Shown piece by piece: positions 54,501 through 64,000 of a stretch of DNA of 64,000 bases. The position numbers and the translations under genes are program-made. The notes under the pieces are model-generated. The model saw only the letters and a program-made list of their open reading frames with translations, did not search any database and was not told where the DNA came from. How positions within the stretch are numbered: the first letter of the stretch is position 1; every line of letters starts with the position of its first letter. The DNA is from Halictus rubicundus (lineage: Eukaryota; Arthropoda; Insecta; Hymenoptera; Halictidae): assembly GCF_050948215.1 (NCBI RefSeq), contig NW_027489025.1:62001-126000 (forward strand), written 5' to 3'.

Positions 54501-57500
54501 AGCGGATAGGATAGGATAGAGGATAGGATAGGATAGAGCATAGGATATGATAGAGGATAGGATAGGATAGAGGATAGGATAGGATAGAGGATAGGATAGG
54601 ATAGAGAATAGGATATAGGATTGGATAGGATAGCGGATAGGATAGGATATAGGATTGGATAGGATAGAGGATAGGATAGGATAGAGGATAGGATAGGATA
54701 GAGGATAGGATAGGATAGAGGATATGATAGGATAGAGGATAGGATAGGATAGTGGATAGGATAGGATAGAGAATAGGATAGGATAGGGGATAGGATAGGA
54801 TAGAGGATAGGATAGGATAGAGGATAGGATAGGATAGAGGATGGGATAGGATAGAGGATAATATAGGATAGAGGATAGGATAGGATAGAGCATAGGATAT
54901 GATAGAGGATAGGATAGGATAGTGGATAGGATAGGATAGAGGATAGGATAGGATAGAGGATAGGATAGGATAGAGGATAGGATATGATAGAGGATAGGAT
55001 ATAGGATTGGATAGGATAGAGGATAGGATAGGATAGAGGATAGGATAGGATAGAGGATAGGATAGGATAGAGGATAGGATACGATAGAGGATAGGATAGG
55101 ATAGAGGATAGGATAGGATAGAGGATAGGATAGGATAGAGGATAGGATAGGATAGAGGATAGGATATAGGATTGGATAGGATAGCGGATAGGATAGGATA
55201 GAGGATAGGATAGGATAGAGGATAGGATAGGATAGAGGATAGGATAGGATAGAGGATAGGATAGGATAGAGGATAGGATAGGATAGAGGATAGGATAGGA
55301 TAGAGGATAGGATAGGATAGAGGTAGGATACGATAGAGGATAAGGATAGGATAGAGGATAGGATTGGATAGAGGATAGGATATGATAGAGGATAGGATAG
55401 GATAGAGGATAGGATAGGATAGAGGATAGGATAGGATAGAGGATAGGATAGGATAGAGAATAGGATAGGATAGAGGATAGGATAGGATAGAGGATAGGAT
55501 AGGATAGAGGATAGGATACGATAGAGGATAGGATAGGATAGAGGATAGGATAGGATAGAGGATAGGATATAGGATTGGATAGGATAGCGGATAGGATAGG
55601 ATAGAGGATAGGATAGGATAGAGGATAGGATAGGATAGAGGATAGGATAGGATAGAGGATAGGATAGGATAGAGGATAGGATAGGATAGAGGATAGGATA
55701 GGATAGAGGATAGGATAGGATAGAGGATAGGATAGGATAGAGGATAGGATATGATAGAGGATAGGATAGGATAGAGGATAGGATAGGATAGAGGATAGGA
55801 TAGGATAGAGGATAGGATAGGATAGAGAATAATATAGGATAGAGGATAGGATAGGATAGAGGATAGGATAGGATAGAGGATAGGATACGATAGAGGATAG
55901 GATAGGATAGAGGATACGATATAGGATTTAATAGGATAGATGATAGGATACGATAGAGGATAGGATAGGATAGAGGATAGGATAGGATAGAGGATAGGAT
56001 AGGATAGAGGATAGTATAGGATAGAGGATTGGATAGGATAGAGGATAGGATAGGATAGGATAGAGGATAGGATAGGATAGAGCATAGGATATGATAGAGG
56101 ATAGGATAGGATAGTGGATAGGATAGGATAGAGGATAGGATAGGACAGAGGATACGATATAGGATTGGATCGGATAGAGGATAGGATACGATAGAGGATA
56201 GTATAGGATAGAGAATAGGATATAGGATTGGATAGGATAGAGGATAGAATAGCATAGAGGATAGGATAGGATAGAGGATAGGATATGATACAGGATAGGA
56301 TAGGATAGAGGATAGGATAGGATAGAGGATAGGATAGGATACAGGATAGGATAGGATAGAGGATAGGATATGATAGAGGATAGGATAGGATAGAGGATAG
56401 GATAGGATAGAGAATAGGATAGGATAGAGGATAGGATAGGATAGAGGATAGGATAGGATAGAGGATAGGATAGGATAGAGGATGGGATAGGATAGAGGAT
56501 AGTATAGGATAGAGGATAGGATAGGATAGAGAATAGGATAGGATAGAGGATAGGATAGGATAGAGGATAGGATAGGATAGAGGATAGGATAGGATAGAGG
56601 ATGGGATAGGATAGAGGATAATATAGGATAGAGGATGGGATAGGATAGAGGATAGGATAGGATAGGATAGAGGATAGGATAGGATAGTGGATAGGATAGG
56701 ATAGAGGATAGGATAGGATAGAGGATAGGATAGGATAGAGGATAGGATACGATAGAGGATAGGATAGGATAGAGGATAGGATAGGATAGAGGATAGGATA
56801 CGATAGAGGATAAGGATGGGATAGAGGATAGGATAGAATAGAGGATAGGATAGGATAGAGGATAGGATAGGATAGAGGATAGTATAGGATAGAGGATAGG
56901 ATAGGATAGAGGATAGGATAGGATAGAGGATAGGATAGGATAGTGGATAGGATAGGATAGAGGATAGGATAGGATAGAGGATAGGATAGGATAGAGGATA
57001 GGATACGATAGAGGATAAGGATAGGATAGAGGATAGGATAGGATAGAGGATGGGATAGGATAGAGAATAGGATAGGAACGAGGATAGGATAGGATAGAGG
57101 GTAGGATACGATAGAGGATAAGGATAGGATAGAGGATAGGATATGATAGAGGATACGATATAGGATTTAATAGGATAGAGGATAGGATACGATAAAGGAT
57201 AGGATAGGATAGAGGATAGGATAGGATAGAGCATAGGATATAGGATTGGATAGGATAGCGGATAGGATAGGATAGAGGATAGGATAGGATACAGGATAGG
57301 ATAGGATAGAGGATACGATATAGGATTTAATAGGATAGAGGATAGGATAGGATAGAGGATAGGATAGGATAGAGGATAGGATAGGATAGAGGATAGGATA
57401 GGGTAGAGGATAGGATACGATAGAGGATAAGGATAGGATAGAGGATAGGATAGGATAGAGGATAGGATAGGATAGAGGATAGGATAGGATAGAGGATAGG

Positions 57501-57510
57501 ATAGGATAGA
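51513..57510 (+). repeat. Most homogeneous part of the satellite
   Basis: No gene. This is largely uninterrupted consensus 17-mers, with the longest perfect runs near 53060-53210, 55190-55320 and 55590-55745 (about eight to ten identical monomers each). Part of it, about 53.5-54.9 kb, is a third relative of 50.8-52.4 kb. Marker offsets step from 2,567 to 2,601 to 2,618 and later 2,533 bp, all differing by multiples of 17. The string AGGTAGGATACGATAGAGG plus GGATAAGGATAGG and GGATTGGATAGAGG near 55321 repeats the pattern at 4441 and 5202, over 50 kb away. Confidence 0.85.
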
Positions 57511-59162
57511 GGATAGGATAGGATAGAGGATAGGATACGATAGAGGATAGGATAGGATAGAGGTTACGATATAGTATTTAATAGGATAGAGGATAGGATA
57601 CGATAAAGGATAGGATAGGATAGAGGATAGGATAGGATAGAGAATAGGATATAGGATTGGATAGGATAGCGGATAGGATAGGATAGAGGATAGGATAGGA
57701 TAGAGGCTGGATATGATAGAGGATAGAATATAGGATTGGATAGGATAGAGGATAGGATAGGATAGAGGATAGGATAGGATAGAGGATAGGATACGATAGA
57801 GGATAGGATAGGATAGAGGTTACGATATAGGATTTAATAGGATAGAGGATAGGATACGATAAAGGATAGGATAGGATAGAGGATAGGATAGGATAGAGAA
57901 TAGGATATAGGATTGGATAGGATTGCGGATAGGATAGGATAGAGGATAGGATAGGATAGAGGCTGGATATGATAGAGGATAGGATATAGGATTGGATAGG
58001 ATAGAGGATAGGATAGGATAGAGGATAGGATAGGATAGAGGATAGGATAGCATAGAGGATAGGATATGATAGAGGATAGGATAGGATAGTGGATAGGATA
58101 GGATAGAGAATAGGATAGGATAGAGGATAGGCTAGGATAGAGGATAGGATAGGATAGAGGATAGAATAGGATAGAGGATAGGATATGATAGAGGATAGGA
58201 TAGGATAGTGGATAGGATAGGATAGAGAATAGGATAGGATCGAGGATAGGATAGGATAGAGGATAGGATAGGATTGAGGATAGGATACGATAGAGGATAG
58301 GATAGGATAGAGGATACGATATAGGATTTAATAGGATAGATAATAGGATACGATAGAGGATAGGATAGGATAGAGGATAGGATAGGATAGAGGATAGGAT
58401 AGGATAGAGGATAGGATAGGATAGTGGATAGGAAAGGATAGAGGATAGGATAGGATATGATAGTGGATAGGATAGGATAGAGGATAGGATAGGATACAGG
58501 ATAGGATAGGATAGAGGATACGATATAGGATTGGATAGGATAGAGGATAGGATATGATAGAGGATAGGATAGGATAGAGAATAGGATATAGGATTGGATA
58601 GGATAGAGGATAGAATAGGATAGAGGATAGGATAGGATAGAGGATAGGATAGGATAGAGGCTGGATATGATAGAGGATAGGATATAGGATTGGATAGGAT
58701 AGAGGATAGGATAGGATAGAGGATAAGATAGGATAGAGGATAGGATAGGATAGATGATAGGATATGATAGAGGATAGGATAGGATAGTGGATAGGATAGG
58801 ATAGAGAATAGGATAGGATAGGGGATAGGATAGGATAGAGGATAGGATAGGATAGAGGATAGGATAGGATAGAGGATGGGATAAGATAGAGGATAGGATA
58901 GGATAGAGGATGGGTTAGGATAGAGGATAATATAGGATAGAGGATAGGATAGGATTGATAATAGGATACGATAGAGGATAATATAGGATAGAGGATAGGA
59001 TAGGATTGTGGATAGGATACGATAGAGGATAGGATAGGATAGAGGATACGGTATAGGATTTAATAGGATAGAGGATAGGATAGGATAGAGGATAGGATAG
59101 GATAGAGGATAGGATAGGATAGAGGATCGGATAGGATAGAGGATAGGATACGATAGAGGATA
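57511..59162 (+). repeat. Segmental duplicate A of a 2,830-bp-offset pair
   Basis: About 1.65 kb matches 60341-61992: GGTTACG cassettes at 57564 and 57820 match 60394 and 60650, GGCTGG at 58661 matches 61491, and GATGGGTTAGG at 58911 matches 61741. This copy has several private substitutions: GATAATAGG near 58339 and 58957, TACGGTATAGG near 59050, and GATCGGATAGG near 59127. The match ends near 59163. No gene. Confidence 0.87.
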
Positions 59163-60340
59163 GGATAGGATAGAGGTTACGATATAGGATTTAATAGGAT
59201 AGAGGATAGGATACGATAAAGGATAGGATAGGATAGAGGATAAGATAGGATAGAGGATAGGATAGGATAGATGATAGGATATGATAGAGGATAGGATAGG
59301 ATAGTGGATAGGATAGGATAGAGAATAAGATAGGATAGGGGATAGGATAGGATAGAGGATAGGATAGGATAGAGGATAGGATAGGATAGAGGATGGGATA
59401 GGATAGAGGATAGGATAGGATAGAGGATAGGATATGATAGAGGATAGGATAGGATAGTGGATAGCATAGGGTAGAGAATAGGATAGGATAGGGGATAGGA
59501 TAGGATAGAGGAGAGGATAGGATAGAGGATAGGATAGGATAGAGGATAGGATAGGATAGAGGATAAGGATAGGATAGAGGATAGGATAGGATAGAGGATA
59601 GGATAGGATAGAGGATAGGATAGGATAGAGGATAGGATAGGATAGAGGATAGGATAGGATAGAGGATAGGATACGATAGAGGATAGGATAGGATAGAGGT
59701 TACGATATAGTATTTAATAGGATAGAGGATAGGATACGATAAAGGATAGGATAGGATAGAGGATAGGATAGGATAGAGGATAGGATACGATAGAGGATAG
59801 GATAGGATAGAGGTTACGATATAGGATTTAATAGGATAGAGGATAGGATACGATAAAGGATAGGATAGGATAGAGGATAGGATAGGATAGAGAATAGGAT
59901 ATAGGATTGGATAGGATTGCGGATAGGATAGGGTAGAGGATAGGATAGGATAGAGGCTGGATATGATAGAGGATAGGATATAGGATAGGATAGGATAGAG
60001 GATAGGATACGATAGAGGATAGGATAGGATAGAGGTTACGATATAGGATTTAATAGGATAGAGGATAGGATACGATAAAGGATAGGATAGGATAGAGGAT
60101 AGGATAGGATAGAGAATAGGATATAGGATTGGATAGGATTGCGGATAGGATAGGATAGAGGATAGGATAGGATAGAGGCTGGATATGATAGAGGATAGGA
60201 TATAGGATTGGATAGGATAGAGGATAGGATAGGATAGAGGATAGGATAGGATAGAGGATAGGATAGCATAGAGGATAGGATATGATAAAGGATAGGATAG
60301 GATAGTGGATAGGATAGGATAGAGAATAGGATAGGATAGA
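59163..60340 (+). repeat. Satellite with the first copy of the right-edge block
   Basis: No gene. Consensus monomers are mixed with GGATAAGATAGG, TAGGGGATAGG and GGGTAGAGAATAGG. From about 59995 the sequence is repeated at about 63252-64000 with an offset of 3,257 bp. Marks are the cassettes 60036, 60394 and 60650 against 63293, 63651 and 63907, and TATGATAAAGG 60281 against 63538. Confidence 0.82.
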
Positions 60341-61992
60341 GGATAGGCTAGGATAGAGGATAGGATACGATAGAGGATAGGATAGGATAGAGGTTACGAT
60401 ATAGTATTTAATAGGATAGAGGATAGGATACGATAAAGGATAGGATAGGATAGAGGATAGGATAGGATAGAGAATAGGATATAGGATTGGATAGGATAGC
60501 GGATAGGATAGGATAGAGGATAGGATAGGATAGAGGCTGGATATGATAGAGGATAGGATATAGGATTGGATAGGATAGAGGATAGGATAGGATAGAGGAT
60601 AGGATAGGATAGAGGATAGGATACGATAGAGGATAGGATAGGATAGAGGTTACGATATAGGATTTAATAGGATAGAGGATAGGATACGATAAAGGATAGG
60701 ATAGGATAGAGGATAGGATAGGATAGAGAATAGGATATAGGATTGGATAGGATTGCGGATTGGATAGGATAGAGGATAGGATAGGATAGAGGCTGGATAT
60801 GATAGAGGATAAGATATAGGATTGGATAGGATAGAGGATAGGATAGGATAGAGGATAGGATAGGATAGAGGATAGGATAGCATAGAGGATATGATATGAT
60901 AGAGGATAGGATAGGATAGTGGATAGGATAGGATAGAGAATAGGATAGGATAGAGGATAGGCTAGGATAGAGGATAGGATAGGATAGAGGATAGAATAGG
61001 ATAGAGGATAGGATATGATAGAGGATAGGATAGGATAGTGGATAGGATAGGATAGAGAATAGGATAGGATCGAGGATAGGATAGGATAGAGGATAGGATA
61101 GGATTGAGGATAGGATACGATAGAGGATAGGATAGGATAGAGGATACGATATAGGATTTAATAGGATAGAGGATAGGATACGATAGAGGATAGGATAGGA
61201 TAGAGGATAGGATAGGATAGAGGATAGGATAGGATAGAGGATAGGATAGGATAGTGGATAGGAAAGGATAGAGGATAGGATAGGATATGATAGTGGATAG
61301 GATAGGATAGAGGATAGGATAGGATACAGGATAGGATAGGATAGAGGATACGATATAGGATTGGATAGGATAGAGGATAGGATATGATAGAGGATAGGAT
61401 AGGATAGAGAATAGGATATAAGATTGGATAGGATAGAGGATAGAATAGGATAGAGGATAGGATAGGATAGAGGATAGGATAGGATAGAGGCTGGATATGA
61501 TAGAGGATAGGATATAGGATTGGATAGGATAGAGGATAGGATAGGATAGAGGATAAGATAGGATAGAGGATAGGATAGGATAGATGATAGGATATGATAG
61601 AGGATAGGATAGGATAGTGGATAGGATAGGATAGAGAATAGGATAGGATAGGGGATAGGATAGGATAGAGGATAGGATAGGATAGAGGATAGGATAGGAT
61701 AGAGAATGGGATAAGATAGAGGATAGGATAGGATAGAGGATGGGTTAGGATAGAGGATAATATAGGATAGAGGATAGGATAGGATTGAGGATAGGATACG
61801 ATAGAGGATAATATAGGATAGAGGATAGGATAGGATTGAGGATAGGATACGATAGAGGATAGGATAGGATAGAGGATACGATATAGGATTTAATAGGATA
61901 GAGGATAGGATAGGATAGAGGATAGGATAGGATAGAGGATAGGATAGGATAGAGGATAGGATAGGGTAGAGGATAGGATACGATAGAGGATA
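60341..61992 (+). repeat. Segmental duplicate B of the 2,830-bp-offset pair
   Basis: This is the second copy of 57511-59162. It is closer to consensus than copy A at the sites where the two differ. Its own changes include GATTGGATAGG near 60759, GGATAAGATATAGG near 60811, GATATGATATGATAG near 60890 and ATATAAGATTGG near 61427. Confidence 0.87.
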
Positions 61993-63251
61993 AGGATAGG
62001 ATAGAGGATAGGATAGGATAGAGGATAGGATAGGATAGAGGATGGGATAGGATAGAGGATAATATAGGATAGAGGATAGGATAGGATAGAGGATAGGCTA
62101 GGATAGAGGATAGGATAGGATAGAGGATAGGATAGGATAGAGGATAGGATATGATAGAGGATAGGATAGGATAGTGGATAGCATAGGGTAGAGAATAGGA
62201 TAGGATAGGGGATAGGATAGGATAGAGGATAGGATAGGATAGAGGATAGGATAGGATAGAGGATAGGATAGGATAGAGGATAAGGATAGGATAGAGGATA
62301 GGATAGGATAGAGGATAGGATAGGATAGAGGATAGGATAGGATAGAGGATAGGATAGGATAGAGGATAGGATAGGATAGAGGATAGGATACGATAGAGGA
62401 TAGGATAGGATAGAGGTTACGATATAGTATTTAATAGGATAGAGGATAGGATACGATAAAGGATAGGATAGGATAGAGGATAGGATAGGATAGAGGATAG
62501 GATAGGATAGAGGATAGGATAGGATAGAGGATAGGATAGGATAGAGGATAGGATACGATAGAGGATAGGATAGGATAGAGGTTACGATATAGTATTTAAT
62601 AGGATAGAGGATAGGATACGATAAAGGATAGGATAGGATAGAGGATAGGATAGGATAGAGGATAGGATACGATAGAGGATAGGATAGGATAGAGGTTACG
62701 ATATAGGATTTAATAGGATAGAGGATAGGATACGATAAAGGATAGGATAGGATAGAGGATAGGATAGGATAGAGAATAGGATATAGGATTGGATAGGATA
62801 GCGGATAGGATAGGATAGAGGATAGGATAGGATAGAGGCTGGATATGATAGAGGATAGGATATAGGATTGGATAGGATAGAGGATAGGATAGGATAGAGG
62901 ATAGGATAGGATAGAGGATAGGATACGATAGAGGATAGGATAGGATAGAGGTTACGATATAGGATTTAATAGGATAGAGGATAGGATACGATAAAGGATA
63001 GGATAGGATAGAGGATAGGATAGGATAGAGAATAGGATATAGGATTGGATAGGATTGCGGATTGGATAGGATAGAGGATAGGATAGGATAGAGGCTGGAT
63101 ATGATAGAGGATAAGATATAGGATTGGATAGGATAGAGGATAGGATAGGATAGAGGATAGGATAGGATAGAGGATAGGATAGGATAGAGGATAGGATAGG
63201 ATAGAGGATAGGATACGATAAAGGATAGGATAGGATAGAGGATAGGATAGG
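61993..63251 (+). repeat. Satellite with clustered cassettes
   Basis: No gene. It contains cassettes at 62417, 62582, 62696 and 62952. The pair 62582/62696 repeats 59700/59814 at an offset of 2,882 bp. The rest is consensus with TAGCATAGGGTAGAG near 62180 (also near 59461) and GGATAAGATATAGG near 63111. Confidence 0.82.
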
Positions 63252-64000
63252 ATAGAGGATAGGATACGATAGAGGATAGGATAGGATAGATGTTACGATA
63301 TAGGATTTAATAGGATAGAGGATAGGATACGATAAAGGATAGGATAGGATAGAGGATAGGATAGGATAGAGAATAGGATATAGGATTGGATAGGATTGCG
63401 GATAGGATAGGATAGAGGATAGGATAGGATAGAGGATGGATATGATAGAGGATAGGATATAGGATTGGATAGGATAGAGGATAGGATAGGATAGAGGATA
63501 GGATAGGATAGAGGATAGGATAGCATAGAGGATAGGATATGATAAAGGATAGGATAGGATAGTGGATAGGATAGGATAGAGAATAGGATAGGATAGAGGA
63601 TAGGCTAGGATAGAGGATAGGATACGATAGAGGATAGGATAGGATAGAGGTTACGATATAGTATTTAATAGGATAGAGGATAGGATACGATAAAGGATAG
63701 GATAGGATAGAGGATAGGATAGGATAGAGAATAGGATATAGGATTGGATAGGATAGCGGATAGGATAGGATAGAGGATAGGATAGGATAGAGGCTGGATA
63801 TGATAGAGGATAGGATATAGGATTGGATAGGATAGAGGATAGGATAGGATAGAGGATAGGATAGGATAGAGGATAGGATACGATAGAGGATAGGATAGGA
63901 TAGAGGTTACGATATAGGATTTAATAGGATAGAGGATAGGATACGATAAAGGATAGGATAGGATAGAGGATAGGATAGGATAGAGAATAGGATATAGGAT
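63252..64000 (+). repeat. Right-edge copy of the 60.0-60.7 kb block
   Basis: This block matches about 59995-60743 at 3,257 bp up to the window edge, where the match is still running. Two private substitutions were seen: GATGTTACG near 63292 where the other copy has GAGGTTACG, and GAGGATGGATATG near 63435 where the other copy has GAGGCTGGATATG. Confidence 0.86.

Larger units (their letters stand above)
1..64000 (+). repeat. 17-bp GGATA-family satellite array filling the window
   Basis: The entire window is built from the monomer GGATAGGATAGGATAGA, i.e. (GGATA)3GA, repeated head to tail in one orientation with no inversion seen. Minor units have two pentamers (12-mer, e.g. GGATACGATATA or GGATAGGATATA) or four pentamers (22-mer, e.g. 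near 1450 and 4170). Units of 16 and 18 bp also occur: GGCTGGATATGATAGA, GGTAGGATACGATAGA, and units beginning GGATAAGGATAGG. The consensus has 7 G, 7 A, 3 T and no C, so strand asymmetry is extreme. I see no unique sequence, transposon end, tRNA-like or rRNA-like stretch at any position. The array runs off both window edges, so its true length is unknown. This is satellite DNA of a eukaryotic type; the host species and chromosomal location cannot be read from it. Confidence 0.97.
57564..64000 (+). repeat. TTACG/TTTAAT cassette series at the right end
   Basis: A composite starting GGTTACGATATAG, followed by ATTTAATAGG or TATTTAATAGG and then GATACGATAAAGG, occurs with its TTA at 57564, 57820, 59177, 59700, 59814, 60036, 60394, 60650, 62417, 62582, 62696, 62952, 63293, 63651 and 63907. 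Recurrent spacings are 114 bp (59700-59814, 62582-62696), 256 bp (57564-57820, 60394-60650, 62696-62952, 63651-63907) and 358 bp (60036-60394, 63293-63651). Six copies carry the subtype TAGTATTTAAT (57564, 59700, 60394, 62417, 62582, 63651), which I saw only in this right-end region. The cassette is a landmark of the higher-order unit; no function can be assigned. Confidence 0.85.

Noticed and set aside
53395..57234. - strand ORF of 1,279 codons
   Set aside because: This is open only because the region is nearly pure consensus, which has no stop codon on that strand. There is no promoter, splice or domain signal.
57564..63930. TTTAAT cassettes as TATA-type promoters
   Set aside because: They are AT-rich landmarks repeated with the satellite. 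No downstream gene, initiator or consistent transcript unit is visible.
1..64000. CRISPR array
   Set aside because: There are repeats everywhere but no alternation of conserved repeat and unique spacer, and no cas gene. The periodicity is head-to-tail monomers.
1..64000. CENP-B box in variant monomers
   Set aside because: The motif needs TTCG and CGGG cores. CG occurs only in contexts such as TACGAT, ATCGAGG and AGCGGAT, and I saw no CGGG, so the box is absent by eye. Centromere identity is neither supported nor excluded.
1..64000. Human-type satellite II/III (GGAAT) or a known insect pentamer satellite
   Set aside because: The pentamer here is GGATA with a GA interruption every third unit. 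GGAAT tracts are not present, so assignment to those families is not justified.
1..64000. Embedded transposon, tRNA or rRNA fragment
   Set aside because: Reading the full window I found no interruption of the GGATA pattern longer than a few bases, so no inserted element can be supported.

Overview
The whole 64 kb window is one uninterrupted array of simple tandem satellite DNA. I see no protein-coding gene, RNA gene, mobile element, CRISPR array or unique-sequence island anywhere in it. The monomer on the + strand is the 17-mer GGATAGGATAGGATAGA, which is three GGATA pentamers plus GA; the rarer 12-mer and 22-mer units have two or four pentamers. At 17 bp this is roughly 3,700 monomers. The consensus contains no C on the + strand, so cytosine appears only in variant monomers. 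A megabase-style satellite of this kind points to a eukaryotic nuclear genome (heterochromatin, centromeric, pericentromeric, subtelomeric or sex-chromosome) read through by long-read assembly. Nothing in the sequence identifies the species.

The array has a second layer. Monomers carry a small set of recurrent variants: TACGAT, TATGAT, GATCGAGG, AGCGG, AGTGG, GGCTGG, GGCTAGG, GGATAATATAGG, and a composite 12-mer plus 17-mer containing ATTTAAT. These occur in fixed orders that are copied as blocks, so higher-order repeats and segmental duplications can be read from them. By following rare variants I could place repeats with these offsets: 761 bp (about 4.4-6.0 kb), 958 bp (6.8-8.7 kb), 450 bp (10.0-10.9 kb), 847 bp (12.3-14.0 kb), 1,562/1,596 bp (17.3-21.6 kb), 8,795 bp (13.1-14.7 versus 21.9-23.5 kb), 1,022/1,449 bp (23.1-26.8 kb), 5,388 bp (26.9-30.2 versus 32.3-35.5 kb), 4,297/4,598 bp (31.3-32.3 versus 35.5-36.9 kb), 885/1,071 bp (37.9-41.2 kb), 4,873 bp (42.2-46.6 versus 47.1-51.5 kb), 2,830 bp (57.5-59.2 versus 60.3-62.0 kb) and 3,257 bp (60.0-60.7 versus 63.3-64.0 kb). 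About 51.5-57.5 kb is the most homogeneous stretch. Where two copies differ in length, the difference is usually a multiple of 17 bp (17, 34, 85, 102) and sometimes 5 bp, as expected from unequal exchange in monomer register and pentamer slippage.

The very long open reading frames on the - strand (up to 1,962 codons) are a compositional artefact. The complement of the monomer has no stop codon in any frame, and 3 x 17 nt gives a 17-residue peptide period (SYPLSYPILYPILSSIL). They are not annotated as genes. The points of interest are the satellite's structure: strand asymmetry with two-tetrad G-quadruplex and R-loop potential, nested duplications, a conversion-like patch, and locally confined variant families.
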